The notes beneath the pieces are model-generated. The model was not told where the DNA came from. It saw nothing but the letters and a program-made list of their open reading frames with translations, and did no database searches. From contig JBNKWI010000001.1 of the NCBI GenBank assembly GCA_050299695.1, forward strand, positions 62,001-126,000: 64,000 bases of DNA, read 5' to 3'. The first letter of the stretch is position 1; each line of letters opens with the position of its first letter. The DNA is from Ovoidimarina sp050299695 (lineage in GTDB: Bacteria > Pseudomonadota > Alphaproteobacteria > Rhodobacterales > Rhodobacteraceae). Positions 15,323-25,154 of this stretch are shown here, piece by piece. The position numbers and the translations under genes were made by a program.

Positions 15323-16636
15323 CTAGTTCGCCGGCGACACCGCCGCCTCGGGGCCGACAACGATGAAACCCAGCTCATCGGGCCGGTAGATCCGCTTCGC
15401 CACCCGGTTCGCCTCGGCAAGCGTCACCGCGTTCACCTTGTCGTTCCGTGTCGCGATATAGTCGATCGGCAACCCGTCCATCTGCATTCCGACGAGGATC
15501 TGCGCGATGGTCCCGTTGCCGTCGAAGCGCAGCGGATAGGCACCCGTTAGGTAGAGCTTCGCCGCCTCCAGCTCGTCCTCCGTGACGCCCTCCTCGGCAA
15601 TCCGCGCCCATTCCGCGCGCACCACGTCGATCGTCTCGGGCATCCGCTCGGCCACCGTCGCTACCTGCCCGATCGCCATGGCGCCGAGATCCATCGGCAC
15701 CAGATAGGCGCCGATCCCGTAGGTCAGCCCGCGCTTCTCGCGCACCTCCTGGGTCAGCCGCGAAGAGACCCCGTGGCCGCCCAGGATCTCGCTCAGAATG
15801 TAGGCCGCGAAGAAATCCGGGTCGTCGCGCTCGATACCTTCATGGCCAAAGATCGCCACTGCCTGTGGCGTGTCGAAATCGACGACCGTCTCATCCGCAG
15901 GCAGCTGGAACGTTGCCTTGGGCGGCAGCGGCGCGCCGGCCTCGGGGAGATCGCCCAGAAGCGTGTCGAGCACCGCCGAGAGCTCCTCCGGCGTGATGTC
16001 GCCCACCGCACCCACATAGACCCGGTCCTTAGCGATGACCGCCTGGAACGCCGCCACCATGTCGTCGCGGGTCAGCGCCGAGACGCTTTCGAGGCTGCCC
16101 TCCTGCGGCGTGCCGTAGGGGTGGTCGCCCCAGGCGAGTGCGTCGAACTTCGCGCGCGCGATCTCGCCCGGATCGGTGGCATCCGAGCGGATCCCCGAGA
16201 TCACCTGCGCCCGCACCCGCTCGAGCGCGTCCTCGGAGAAGGTCGGATCGGTCAGCGCCTGCTTGAGGAGAGCCACCGAGGCGTCGCGGTTCTCGGTCAG
16301 GAAGCGGAACGAGACCGAGAGCGTGTCGCGGCCGCTGTCAAAGCGCATCGAGGACGCGAACGCCTCGCGCGCCGCTGCGAATTCCTGGCTGTCCATCTCG
16401 CCAGAGCCTTCCTCGATCAGCCCGGTCATCAGGTTGACCGCGCCGCGCTTGCCCGGCGCATCGAGAGAGGTGCCGCCGTGGAACCGGATTTCGATAGCCG
16501 CGAAAGGAATCGAATGCTCCTCGACCAGCCAGGCAGTGAACCCGCCCGGGGTTTTCACGTCTTCGATATCAACGGCGGCCATGCCAGAAAGCGGCAGAAA
16601 CGCCGTGACGACGGCGGCGAAAACGGCGCGGATCAT
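15323..16636 (-). CDS. M16 peptidase family protein, non-catalytic partner
   Basis: A 437-aa exported member of the pitrilysin/mitochondrial processing peptidase family. It has a signal peptide (MIRAVFAAVVTAFLPLSGMA). The region aligned with the zinc motif reads GAVNLMTGLIEEGSG, so HXXEH is missing, while the C-terminal glycine-rich GGHGVSSRLTQEVREKRGLTY typical of the second subunit is kept. It overlaps the active M16 gene upstream by ATGA. The two products probably form a heterodimer in the periplasm, as in PqqF/PqqG-like pairs (inference). Confidence 0.88.
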   Translation of the reverse strand: MIRAVFAAVVTAFLPLSGMAAVDIEDVKTPGGFTAWLVEEHSIPFAAIEIRFHGGTSLDAPGKRGAVNLMTGLIEEGSGEMDSQEFAAAREAFASSMRFDSGRDTLSVSFRFLTENRDASVALLKQALTDPTFSEDALERVRAQVISGIRSDATDPGEIARAKFDALAWGDHPYGTPQEGSLESVSALTRDDMVAAFQAVIAKDRVYVGAVGDITPEELSAVLDTLLGDLPEAGAPLPPKATFQLPADETVVDFDTPQAVAIFGHEGIERDDPDFFAAYILSEILGGHGVSSRLTQEVREKRGLTYGIGAYLVPMDLGAMAIGQVATVAERMPETIDVVRAEWARIAEEGVTEDELEAAKLYLTGAYPLRFDGNGTIAQILVGMQMDGLPIDYIATRNDKVNAVTLAEANRVAKRIYRPDELGFIVVGPEAAVSPAN

Positions 16637-18006
16637 TGCATCACCTCCGGTTCGGTACCCCGGGGTGCGCTCAGCCATGCGGTCACCGCTTGGCGCCGGT
16701 CCATCACCTTGCGCGCGGCCGCCATGATCTCGTCCTCCGAAATATCGGCGAGGAGATCGGGCCAGGCCTCGATATCCTCGAGCGTCAGCCCTGATGTCAG
16801 CGCGTTGCCGTAGGAATTCGCCAACCCCTCGATATCGTCCTCGCGATAGATCAGCGAGGCGCGGATCTGCGTCTTTATCCGGGCAAGCTGGTCGTCGTCG
16901 ATTCCTTCCTCGAGGAACGCCGCGAGCGCCTTGTCGAGCGCCGCCTCGCCCTCGGCAAGGCTCATACCCTCGGCCGGCACGGTGACTACGCCGAAAGTCG
17001 TCTCGTCGAGCGAAGTGCCGTCGTAGAAGGCCGAAGTATAGATCGAATCCTGCGTCTCGAACTGCAGCTTCTGCGCAAGAACCGAGGTGATCCCCGACCC
17101 GCCCAGCACCTGCGACAACAACGTCAGCGCTGCCGCCTCGCGCTGGTCGCCCGGATTGCGCTCGGGAGCGAGATAGGTGCGGATCACCACCGGTTGCGCC
17201 ACGCGCGGATCTTCCATGATGACGCGGCGCTCGGCGATCTGCGGCGGTTCGGTCACCCGGTGGCGCACATTGATCGCCGGGTTCGCAGGGATCGGTCCAT
17301 AGTGCTTTTCAGCGAGCGCCCGCACCTCGTCGGGCGTCACGTCGCCCGCGACCACCAGAGTCGCGTTGTTCGGCGCATAGTGCAGCCGGTAGAAGGCGAG
17401 CGCGTCGTCGCGGGTCAGCGCCTCGACCTCGTGCTTCCAGCCGATGATCGGCTTGCCGTAGGGGTGGTTCAGGTATTGCGCCGCGCCGCGCTGTTCGGCC
17501 AGCAACGCACCCGGGTCGTTCTCGGTGCGCATGTTACGCTCTTCAAGCACCACCTGGCGTTCGGCATCCACCGATTCCGGATCGATGATGAGATTGACCA
17601 TACGGTCCGCTTCCATCTCCATCATCAGGTCCAGCCGGTCGGCCGCGACCCGCTGGAAATAGGCGGTGTAGTCCTGCGAGGTGAAGGCGTTGTCCGACCC
17701 GCCATTGGCGGCGACGGTGTCGGAAAAGACCCCCTCGGGCACCGTTTCGGTACCGTTGAACATCAGGTGTTCGAGGAAATGCGCGAGGCCCGACTTGCCC
17801 GGCTCCTCGTCGGCGGCGCCGACCCGGTACCAGACCATCTGCACCACGACCGGAGCGCGGTGATCTTCCAGCACCACCACGTCGAGCCCGTTCTCCAGCG
17901 TGAAGGACGTGACATCGGCGGCTTGGGCGGGTTTCGAAAGGGGAACGGTTGCGGCGGCACTCAGGGCGAACACGCAGGCCAGGCCTGCAACGCGTCGTCG
18001 GATCAT
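16633..18006 (-). CDS. M16 family zinc metallopeptidase, catalytic subunit
   Basis: A 457-aa exported peptidase with a signal peptide ending SKPAQA-AD near residue 24. The inverted zinc motif HFLEH is present in SGLAHFLEHLMFNGT, followed by NGGSDNAFTSQDYTAYF and, about 75 residues on, the third ligand Glu in VVLEERNMR. It is the first gene of the M16 pair. The likely role is degradation of peptides in the periplasm. Confidence 0.92.
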   Translation of the reverse strand: MIRRRVAGLACVFALSAAATVPLSKPAQAADVTSFTLENGLDVVVLEDHRAPVVVQMVWYRVGAADEEPGKSGLAHFLEHLMFNGTETVPEGVFSDTVAANGGSDNAFTSQDYTAYFQRVAADRLDLMMEMEADRMVNLIIDPESVDAERQVVLEERNMRTENDPGALLAEQRGAAQYLNHPYGKPIIGWKHEVEALTRDDALAFYRLHYAPNNATLVVAGDVTPDEVRALAEKHYGPIPANPAINVRHRVTEPPQIAERRVIMEDPRVAQPVVIRTYLAPERNPGDQREAAALTLLSQVLGGSGITSVLAQKLQFETQDSIYTSAFYDGTSLDETTFGVVTVPAEGMSLAEGEAALDKALAAFLEEGIDDDQLARIKTQIRASLIYREDDIEGLANSYGNALTSGLTLEDIEAWPDLLADISEDEIMAAARKVMDRRQAVTAWLSAPRGTEPEVMQ

Positions 18007-18085
18007 CGGCGGTCTCTCCGTCTGCTCTGGGCGACAGGTACGTCGTTCCCGCGCCGGTTCAACCCCACCCAAGGTCTTGTGATCG

Positions 18086-18604
18086 CTATTCTTCCGCCGG
18101 GGGCGGCGGCGCCGCGGGCGTGGCCACGCCCAACCTTCTGAATCGTTCGAGCTCCTGGTGCTGGTCGAGCGACTGGCTCTCGTAGGCGCCATAGTAGAGG
18201 TTCACGTTGAACGCGCGCTCGAGAACCCGCCCGTCATTGGCCTTGCGGAAGGCCAGATCCTCGGTGGCCAGCGCCGAACGGATGTCGGGGGACACTCCGT
18301 TCCGCGTGGCATAGGCAACGAGCGCGCCATCGGTGCCGCCCCGGTTCGTCGCAGCTGCGTTGCCGCCGAGCGCGGCCACCGCGTCGGCCTCGGGCCGCGC
18401 GTCGGCGAGGTTCGCGCCGCCCGGCGTCGGCGCCGGGAGTGCGGCCATGTCGGCCGGCATCTCCAGTGGCCGCGTCGGCAGGACCGAGAACTCGTCCGGC
18501 CCGTCGCTCGCGGGGACCACCAGAAGATCCGGCGTGCCGCGGGCACAACCCGCCAGCGCCAGCGCGCAGCCCAGTATGATCGTTGCCCGTCCTATGCCCG
18601 TCAT
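18086..18604 (-). CDS. DUF3035 / BamF-like outer-membrane lipoprotein
   Basis: A 172-aa lipoprotein. The lipobox LALAGC is at about residues 15-20. A proline-rich segment follows (DEFSVLPTRPLEMPADMAAL), the hallmark of the DUF3035 family, described as BamF in Caulobacter, a subunit of the beta-barrel assembly complex. ATG 18604 is preceded by GGGAGGG. The gene follows lspA, whose product would process this lipoprotein. Confidence 0.8.
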   Translation of the reverse strand: MTGIGRATIILGCALALAGCARGTPDLLVVPASDGPDEFSVLPTRPLEMPADMAALPAPTPGGANLADARPEADAVAALGGNAAATNRGGTDGALVAYATRNGVSPDIRSALATEDLAFRKANDGRVLERAFNVNLYYGAYESQSLDQHQELERFRRLGVATPAAPPPPAEE

Positions 18605-18629
18605 CGGCCCTCCCGGTCTCCCGCGCCTT

Positions 18630-19121
18630 CTAGCCGCTTTTGTCGGCCGCGTCACGCGCTCCGCTCCGGCCGGTGAAGAGGATCAGCCCGACCGCGCCCG
18701 CGAAGATCGCGATGTCCGCCACGTTGAACGACGAGGGGTTTTCCCAGCCGCAGCAGGACATGTTGAGAAAATCCGCCACGGCGCCGTAGATCACCCGGTC
18801 GATCACGTTGCCGAGCGCCCCGCCCACGAGGAGCCCCGCCGAGATCCGCGACCAGAGGCCCTCGGGCTCGCGCCGGACCCACCAGACAACCCAGCCCACG
18901 ATCGCCAGCGCCAGGACGACGAAGCCCCAGCGCACGAGCTCGCTGTGGGAGGCGAACAGGCCGAAATTGATGCCCCGGTTCCAGGCCATGCGGAAATTCA
19001 GGTAGGGCGGCAAGACGTCGAGGGATTTGACGTCGTCCAGTCCCATGAGGTGCACGATGACGATCTTCGACAGCTGGTCGAGGCAAAAGACCGCCAGTGC
19101 CACCAGTGCCATCACCCGCAT
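18630..19121 (-). CDS. lspA: Lipoprotein signal peptidase (signal peptidase II)
   Basis: A four-span inner-membrane aspartyl protease, 163 aa. Both catalytic aspartates are visible, in GNVIDRV and FNVADIAIF, and FRMAWNRGINFGLF is the conserved substrate-binding stretch. It cleaves the signal peptide of diacylated prolipoproteins. ATG 19121 gives the usual family N-terminus; ATG 19154 is the alternative. Confidence 0.93.
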   Translation of the reverse strand: MRVMALVALAVFCLDQLSKIVIVHLMGLDDVKSLDVLPPYLNFRMAWNRGINFGLFASHSELVRWGFVVLALAIVGWVVWWVRREPEGLWSRISAGLLVGGALGNVIDRVIYGAVADFLNMSCCGWENPSSFNVADIAIFAGAVGLILFTGRSGARDAADKSG

Positions 19122-19254
19122 GTTTCGCCCGCTCCCAAACCGTTCCCGAGCCATAGCGGCCCCGGCGCCACGCGCAACCCTCGCGTTCCGCCTCCTTCCC
19201 TTTCGGGAGTGGACGAGCGGCAACCCGGCGTCTCGTCGTCAATGGCACGCGACC

Positions 19255-20841
19255 TCAGTGCCGGAAGTGCCGCATGCCGGTGAACACCATGGCGAGGCCG
19301 GCATCGTCCGCCGCCGCGATCACCTCGTCGTCGCGCATCGAGCCGCCGGGCTGGATCACAGCCGTCGCCCCGGCCTCGGCCAGCGTCAGGAGCCCGTCGG
19401 GGAACGGAAAGAACGCGTCCGAGGCCACCGCCGACCCGATGGTCGGTGCCTCGGCCATGCCCAGCATCTCGGCCATGTCGCCCGCCTTCCGTGCCGCGAT
19501 CCGCGCCGAGTCCACCCGGCTCATCTGTCCCGCGCCGATCCCCACCGTCGCGCCGCCCTTGGCATAGACGATGGCGTTCGACTTCACATGCTTCGCCACG
19601 GTCCAGGCGAACATGAGATCCGCCATCTCCGCCTCGGTCGGCGCGCGCTTCGTCACCACCTTCAGTTCCCCGCCGGTCAGCGCGGCGTCGCGATCCTGCA
19701 CCAGGAACCCGCCCGAGACCTGCTTGATCGCCAGCCCTGGCGCCGCGGGATCGGCCAGTGCGCCGGTGGTCAGGAGGCGGAGGTTCTTCTTCGCCGCGAA
19801 GACCGCCACGGCGTCGGCATCCGCCTCGGGCGCGATCACCACTTCGGTGAAGATCTCGCAGATCTCCTCGGCCGTCTCCCGGTCGAGCGCCCGGTTCAGC
19901 GCCACGATCCCGCCGAAGGCCGAGACCCGGTCGCAATCGTAGGCCTTCTTGTAGGCCTCCAGAACGCTCCCACCGCGCGCCACGCCGCAGGGGTTCGCGT
20001 GCTTGATGATCGCGCAGGCTGGCCCGTCGGCGGGCAGGAATTCCGACACCAGCTCGAACGCCGCATCGGTGTCGTTGATGTTGTTGTAGGAAAGCTGCTT
20101 GCCCTGCACCTGCCGTGCGGTCGCGACGCCCGGCCGGTTCTCGGCCGTCAGATAGATCGAGGCCTGCTGGTGCGGGTTCTCGCCGTAGCGCAGCCCCTGC
20201 GCCAGCGTACCGGCGAAGGCGCGGCGGCGCGGCGCGGTGTCGCCGAGCGCGGCGGCCATCCAAGAGGACACTGCCGCGTCATAGGCGCCGGTCCGGGCAT
20301 AGGCCCTCGCCGCCATGCCCTGCCGGAACGGATAGGAGGTCGCACCGCCCTGCGCCTCCAGCTCGGCCAGCACCGCGCCGTAATCCTCGGTATCGGTGAC
20401 CACCGTCGTAAAGGCGTGGTTCTTGGCGCCCGCACGGATCATCGCCGGGCCGCCGATGTCGATATTCTCGATGCAGGCGTCGTAGTCCGCGCCCTTCGCC
20501 ACCGTCGCCTCGAACGGGTAGAGGTTCACCACCAGAAGGTCGATCGCCGCGATATCGTGTTCTGCCATGGCCGCCGCATGCTCCGGGTTGTCCCGGAGCG
20601 CCAGAAGCCCGCCATGCACCTTGGGATGCAGCGTCTTTACCCGCCCGTCCATCATCTCCGGAAAACCGGTCAGATCGGAGACGTCCCGCACCGCCAGCCC
20701 TGCGGCGCGGAGCGCCGTGGCGGTGCCGCCGGTGGAGACCAACTCCACGCCGCGCGTGGCGAGCGCCTCTGCGAAGGGCACCAGCCCGGTCTTGTCGGAA
20801 ACGGAAATCAGCGCGCGTTTCAGCGGTACCAGTTCGGCCAT
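19255..20841 (-). CDS. purH: Bifunctional AICAR formyltransferase / IMP cyclohydrolase
   Basis: A full-length 528-aa PurH catalysing the last two steps of IMP synthesis. The N-terminal cyclohydrolase domain (about 1-200) shows SVSDKTGLVPFAEAL, TGFPEMMDGRVKTLHPKVHG and FEATVAKGADYDACIENIDI. The C-terminal transformylase carries LRYGENPHQQA, KHANPCGVARG and VASDAFFPFPDGL. It lies directly downstream of the heparinase-like gene, 18 bp away, on the same strand. Confidence 0.97.
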   Translation of the reverse strand: MAELVPLKRALISVSDKTGLVPFAEALATRGVELVSTGGTATALRAAGLAVRDVSDLTGFPEMMDGRVKTLHPKVHGGLLALRDNPEHAAAMAEHDIAAIDLLVVNLYPFEATVAKGADYDACIENIDIGGPAMIRAGAKNHAFTTVVTDTEDYGAVLAELEAQGGATSYPFRQGMAARAYARTGAYDAAVSSWMAAALGDTAPRRRAFAGTLAQGLRYGENPHQQASIYLTAENRPGVATARQVQGKQLSYNNINDTDAAFELVSEFLPADGPACAIIKHANPCGVARGGSVLEAYKKAYDCDRVSAFGGIVALNRALDRETAEEICEIFTEVVIAPEADADAVAVFAAKKNLRLLTTGALADPAAPGLAIKQVSGGFLVQDRDAALTGGELKVVTKRAPTEAEMADLMFAWTVAKHVKSNAIVYAKGGATVGIGAGQMSRVDSARIAARKAGDMAEMLGMAEAPTIGSAVASDAFFPFPDGLLTLAEAGATAVIQPGGSMRDDEVIAAADDAGLAMVFTGMRHFRH

Positions 20842-20859
20842 GTCACCCCCGGGCGGTCG

Positions 20860-22611
20860 TCAGCGGTCGCTCGCGGCCAGGTCCTCTTCGGTCACGTGGT
20901 CGCGGATATGCGCGGGGGTATCCTGTGCCTTGGCCAAGGTCCAGCCGATACGGCTGCCATAGCCCGTCGCCACCGATGACAGCACCACCTGCTTCGTTGC
21001 CCTGGGCGAGAGCCGCCCGCGTTCGAGATAAACCGAGGGCGCCAGCGTCAGTTCCGCTGCGCCGTCGTGACGGAACACCCAGATCTCGCCCGACTTCAGC
21101 GCCATCGACACCGCCGTCCCGCCCATGTCGAGCGCCGCCTGCACGTCGGGATGCAGGTGGAACCGCACCGCGAATGGCACGCCCACACCGCCCGCCCGAT
21201 CGAACACCTTGTCGAAGATCGCTTCGGCCTCCGGCGTCAGCGCCGAAAGCGAATCGTCCCCGATCAGGCTGCGCCCGTCCGAGGCCAGCTCCAGCCGCCG
21301 ATGATGGATCAGCCCATGCGTGCGCAGGTAGCCGTCATGGCTAAGCACCAGCGCCGCGATATCCTCGTCGCGCTTCGAGCAGGTCACATCCTTCGGCCCG
21401 TCGAGCAGGAGCTCGGTCTTCCGCCCGGCGATGAAACCGTGCCCACCCAGCCGCGAGGAGGAATAGCCCTCGATCGCCAACGTCGAATGCGACGGCGTCG
21501 CGCGCCCCGCACGCCGCCAGTTCGACCCGAAGGTCTTGCCCGACCCGCAATTCACGATCACCGGCCGACGACCGCTCGTCAGCTCGAATGCGAGCGTCGA
21601 GGCGTGCCCGTCGAGCGAATGGATGTCGTGCGGCGGCTGCGCGGCGTCGATGATCGCGGTGGTGCGGCCGTGTGAGAGCCGCGCGAAGCCCATAGACAGG
21701 CCCTTGTGCCGCATGTGCCTTATGCCCGAGGCCGCCAGCGCCTGGTCGAGCCGCCCGTCGAGGCCGCGCCCCCCGCCATGGAACCGCGCCAGCCCGCCGT
21801 CGGCATGGCGCAGCGTCCTGAGCGTCGGCGCGATCCGCTGCACCGCGCTGACGAGCGGTTCGGGCGGCGTCTTCCCGGCTTCGGCCAGCGCATCCACCGT
21901 CCAGGTCAAGAGCACGAAAACGTCGAGGAGCTCCTCCGGATTGCGCGAGGGAATTCCGCCCTCCTCGTCGATCCGCGCCGCACATTCCCGCGCGATCGCC
22001 TTCACCGCAGGGGTCAGGTGCCGTTCCATCCCGGCGAGCGACAGGGCGCCCTGAATCAGCCCGGCCAGCGCCTCGAACCGGGGCAGGCCGGGATCCGCCG
22101 CCTTCCAGCGCCTTGCGAGAAAATTCGTCTGCCGGGACAAGGCCTTGAAGAAGACCTCCCCGGTTTTCGTCTCGGCCCCGTTCAGCAGGAGCACCGCGTG
22201 GCACAGCCAGCGCAGGAGCCGCCGCCCGGTCAGGTCGGGATGCCAGCCCGGCCCGGCGCCGCGCCCAAAGCGGGCCACCCAGTCATGGGTCCATTGCTGC
22301 GCCCGGTGCCGCGCGCCGAGATCGCCCACTGCCGCCAGATCGTCGAGCCACTCGAACCCGTGAACCTCCATCTCGAAGGCCTCGTCGGGCATCGGCAGGT
22401 CCCAGATCTCCGCCTCGGGTGCCTCGACGAGATAGCCCGCGAACAGGAAATTCCCCGCGCAAAGCTGCCGTCCCCGGTTGAAACTGCCAATCGTCCTGGG
22501 TTCCGGCTGGCTGGTGAACGCCTTCGCGCGCCGGCCAAGACCCGCGCCCCGCGCGTGAATCCGGTTCATGGCGCGCCAGCGGCGCGAACTCCAGTCGTGC
22601 GTCTCGGACAC
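20860..22611 (-). CDS. Heparinase II/III family protein
   Basis: About 583 aa, cytosolic by sequence since no signal peptide is visible. It has an N-terminal alpha-helical toroid (PRTIGSFNRGRQLCAGNFLF, GFEWLDDLAAVGDLGARHRA) and a C-terminal beta-sandwich with the heparinase-like stretch VNCGSGKTFGSNWRRAGRA and SHSTLAIEG. Many alphaproteobacteria have this gene next to purH and rsmB. The substrate is unknown; most relatives have not been shown to act on glycosaminoglycans. GTG 22611 is preferred; ATG 22569 and 22650 are alternatives. Confidence 0.85.
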   Translation of the reverse strand: MSETHDWSSRRWRAMNRIHARGAGLGRRAKAFTSQPEPRTIGSFNRGRQLCAGNFLFAGYLVEAPEAEIWDLPMPDEAFEMEVHGFEWLDDLAAVGDLGARHRAQQWTHDWVARFGRGAGPGWHPDLTGRRLLRWLCHAVLLLNGAETKTGEVFFKALSRQTNFLARRWKAADPGLPRFEALAGLIQGALSLAGMERHLTPAVKAIARECAARIDEEGGIPSRNPEELLDVFVLLTWTVDALAEAGKTPPEPLVSAVQRIAPTLRTLRHADGGLARFHGGGRGLDGRLDQALAASGIRHMRHKGLSMGFARLSHGRTTAIIDAAQPPHDIHSLDGHASTLAFELTSGRRPVIVNCGSGKTFGSNWRRAGRATPSHSTLAIEGYSSSRLGGHGFIAGRKTELLLDGPKDVTCSKRDEDIAALVLSHDGYLRTHGLIHHRRLELASDGRSLIGDDSLSALTPEAEAIFDKVFDRAGGVGVPFAVRFHLHPDVQAALDMGGTAVSMALKSGEIWVFRHDGAAELTLAPSVYLERGRLSPRATKQVVLSSVATGYGSRIGWTLAKAQDTPAHIRDHVTEEDLAASDR

Positions 22612-22690
22612 GGGTCTCAGATCCTGCCTCGGCGCCGGTGGATCCGGCACGCATTGTAGTGGTGAAGTGTAACCCCTTGCGCCGCCGCTG

Positions 22691-23980
22691 TCATCGGCTG
22701 CCTGCGCCCCCGGCGGGCTTTCGCAGGGCGGCCACGAAAAACCCGTCTATCCCGCCCCGCACCGGCCAGTAATCCGGCCGGAGCCGCAGCCCCTCTGCTC
22801 CGATCCATTCGGGCTCGATCCCCGGCAGCGCCAGCGCGTCCCGGTCGAGTTCCAGCGCCGGATGCCGGGCCAGCGCCTCTCTCACCTGCCCCTCACCCTC
22901 CTCGGGCAGCAGCGAACAGGTGCAGAACACCAGCCGCCCGCCCGGCGCCAACATCTCCAGCGCCCGGTCGATCAGCTTCGCTTGCAAGGCGGCGAGGTCC
23001 TTGAGCCCGCTTGCGTCCTTGGCATGCGGCAGGTCCGGATGCCGCCGGATCGTCCCCGTCGCCGAACAGGGCGCATCGAGCAGCACCGCGTCGAACGGTG
23101 CCTCGGGCGCCCAGTCGAGCGCATCGGCCACCACGATCTCCGCCTTGAACCCGCAGCGCGCGAGGTTCTCCGAAACCCGCGCTATCCGCGCCTCGGAAAT
23201 GTCGAGCGCGGAAACATGCGCGCCAGCATCCGCTAGCTGCAAGGTCTTGCCGCCCGGCGCCGCGCAGAGGTCGAGCACCCGCTCGCCGGACTTCGCCCCC
23301 AGCGCCCGCGCCGGCAGGGCCGCGGCCGCGTCCTGCACCCACCATTGCCCTGCCTCGTAGCCCGGCAGAAGTGACACCTGCCCCGGCGCCGCCAGCCGCA
23401 AGCTCCCCGTCGGCAGCAGTTCAGCACCTATGGCCCCGGCCAGGTCCAACGGCGCGCGCCGTGCCGGCGTCAGGTCCAGCGGCGCACCCGCCGCATGGGC
23501 CGCCTCCATCGCCGCGACCGCCGTTTTGCCCCAGGACGCGACCAAGGGCTTCCGCAGCCACTTCGGCAGTTCCGGCACCGGCAGCGCATCCCAGTCGGGC
23601 GGCGCGGCCGCGATCTTCCGCAGGATCGCGTTCACCAGACCCGCCTGCCCCTGTGTCTCCTCCCGCTCGCGCACCAGCGCGACCGCGGCATTCACCACGC
23701 CATGGGCCGGCGCGCCCTCGCCAAGCATCTCCCAGAGCGCCAGCCGCAAGGCGCCATGCGTCCGCACCCGGGGTTTCAGCCGCAGATGCGGCCCCAGCAC
23801 CCGGTCGGCCCGCTGCGCCCAGCGCAAGGTGTCGGCCGCCAGCCGCTCTGCCCGCGCCCGCGCCTCGGGCACCAGCCCCGGCGGCAGCCGCAGTTCGCTC
23901 AGAAGCCGCCCCCCGCCCGTCACCCCGTCGATCAGATCGAGCGCCGCGCGGCGCGCGTCGAGACCCTGCGGCTCCTGCAT
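22691..23980 (-). CDS. rsmB: 16S rRNA (cytosine-5) methyltransferase, RsmB/NOL1-NOP2-SUN family
   Basis: A 429-aa RsmB-like protein. The NusB-like domain fills the first ~150 residues and the methyltransferase follows. SAM motif I is VLDLCAAPGGKTLQLA, motif IV DAPCSATGTIRRHPD, and motif VI FCTCSLLPEEGE contains the catalytic Cys. ATG 23980 is preceded by AAGGAAGGG. It should methylate C967 of 16S rRNA if it is orthologous to E. coli RsmB. Confidence 0.9.
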   Translation of the reverse strand: MQEPQGLDARRAALDLIDGVTGGGRLLSELRLPPGLVPEARARAERLAADTLRWAQRADRVLGPHLRLKPRVRTHGALRLALWEMLGEGAPAHGVVNAAVALVREREETQGQAGLVNAILRKIAAAPPDWDALPVPELPKWLRKPLVASWGKTAVAAMEAAHAAGAPLDLTPARRAPLDLAGAIGAELLPTGSLRLAAPGQVSLLPGYEAGQWWVQDAAAALPARALGAKSGERVLDLCAAPGGKTLQLADAGAHVSALDISEARIARVSENLARCGFKAEIVVADALDWAPEAPFDAVLLDAPCSATGTIRRHPDLPHAKDASGLKDLAALQAKLIDRALEMLAPGGRLVFCTCSLLPEEGEGQVREALARHPALELDRDALALPGIEPEWIGAEGLRLRPDYWPVRGGIDGFFVAALRKPAGGAGSR

Positions 23981-24041
23981 CCTATCCCTTCCTTGCGACC
24001 GGCCCCGCGCGGGGTATATCAAGGCAGGCGACGGAACAAGG

Positions 24042-24233
24042 ATGGCCGAGCCCGTGGATACGCCGGAGAAACCCGACCTTCCCCCTGCGGCGCAACGTGC
24101 GCTTGCCGAGGCGGAAGCGCGCCGCAAGGCGGCCAAGGCGCCCGATCTGCCGCCCGAACTGGGCGGCCGCGACGGGCCCGAACCGGTTCGCTATGGCGAC
24201 TGGGAGAAGAAGGGTATTGCCGTCGACTTCTGA
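24042..24233 (+). CDS. DUF1674 / SDHAF4-like protein
   Basis: A 63-aa protein whose C-terminal signature GGRDGPEPVRYGDWEKKGIAVDF matches DUF1674, the family that includes mitochondrial SDHAF4, an assembly factor of the succinate dehydrogenase flavoprotein. The N-terminal half is Ala/Lys/Glu-rich and probably disordered. It is divergent from rsmB and converges on dapB, ending nine bases before its stop. Confidence 0.85.
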   Translation: MAEPVDTPEKPDLPPAAQRALAEAEARRKAAKAPDLPPELGGRDGPEPVRYGDWEKKGIAVDF

Positions 24234-24242
24234 GCCGCGCGC

Positions 24243-25055
24243 TCAGCGCAGCCCGAGAACGTCCACCATGTCGTAGCGCCCGGGCTTCTGCCCCTGGCCC
24301 CAGAGCGCCGCCCTGAGCGCGCCGCGCGCGAAGATCGACCGGTCGGTCGCCACATGCCGCAGGATCAGCCGTTCGCCCGCGCCCGCGAAGATCACGTCGT
24401 GCTCGCCCACCACGTCGCCGCCACGGAGCGCCGCGAAGCCGATCGCGCCCGCGTTGCGCGCCCCGGTAATCCCGTCGCGCCCGCGCTCGGCCACCGCCGC
24501 AAGCGCGACGCCGCGCCCCTCCGCCGCCGCCTCGCCCAGCATCAGCGCCGTGCCCGAGGGCGCATCGACCTTGTGCCGGTGATGCATTTCCAAGATCTCG
24601 ATATCGAATTCCGGGCCGAGCGCCTCGGCCACCTTGCGCGTCAGGATCGTCAGGAGATTCACACCGAGGCTCATGTTCCCCGCCTGCACGATCACCGCAT
24701 GGCGCGACGCGGGCTCGAGCGCGGCAAGCTGTGCCTCGGTGAGCCCCGTCGTCCCGATCACATGGACCGCGCGCGTCTGCGCCGCCAGTGCCGCATAGTC
24801 GAGCGAGGCCGCGGGCGACGTGAAATCCAGGACCGCCTGCGCGGCCGCGAAAGGCTCGAGCGGATCGTCCGTCACCTTCACGCCCAGTGTCGCGCCGCCC
24901 ATCGCCTCACCCAGATCGCGGCCGATCCAGGCATGGCCCGCCCGGTCCACCGCGCCCACCAGACGCGCGTCGGGGCTCTCAAGCACGGTTCGGATCAGCA
25001 TCTGCCCCATCCGCCCCGAGGCCCCTGTCACCACGATCCCCGGCTTCTCCGTCAT
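24243..25055 (-). CDS. dapB: 4-hydroxy-tetrahydrodipicolinate reductase
   Basis: A 270-aa DapB of the lysine/diaminopimelate pathway. The nucleotide-binding GASGRMGQML is near the N-terminus, DFTSPAASL and GTTGLTEAQL follow, and the catalytic region reads EILEMHHRHKVDAPSGTAL with the His-His and Lys residues of the active site. It ends VDVLGLR. The gene is divergent from rbfA. Confidence 0.97.
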   Translation of the reverse strand: MTEKPGIVVTGASGRMGQMLIRTVLESPDARLVGAVDRAGHAWIGRDLGEAMGGATLGVKVTDDPLEPFAAAQAVLDFTSPAASLDYAALAAQTRAVHVIGTTGLTEAQLAALEPASRHAVIVQAGNMSLGVNLLTILTRKVAEALGPEFDIEILEMHHRHKVDAPSGTALMLGEAAAEGRGVALAAVAERGRDGITGARNAGAIGFAALRGGDVVGEHDVIFAGAGERLILRHVATDRSIFARGALRAALWGQGQKPGRYDMVDVLGLR

Positions 25056-25154
25056 CGCTCGCGCCCTTCCCGCTACCGGCGCTCTCCTTACCGCGCCGCG
25101 CCCGCAGCGCAAACCCCGCTTGCGACCCGCCGCGCGCTGGCCTAGATCGGAAGC

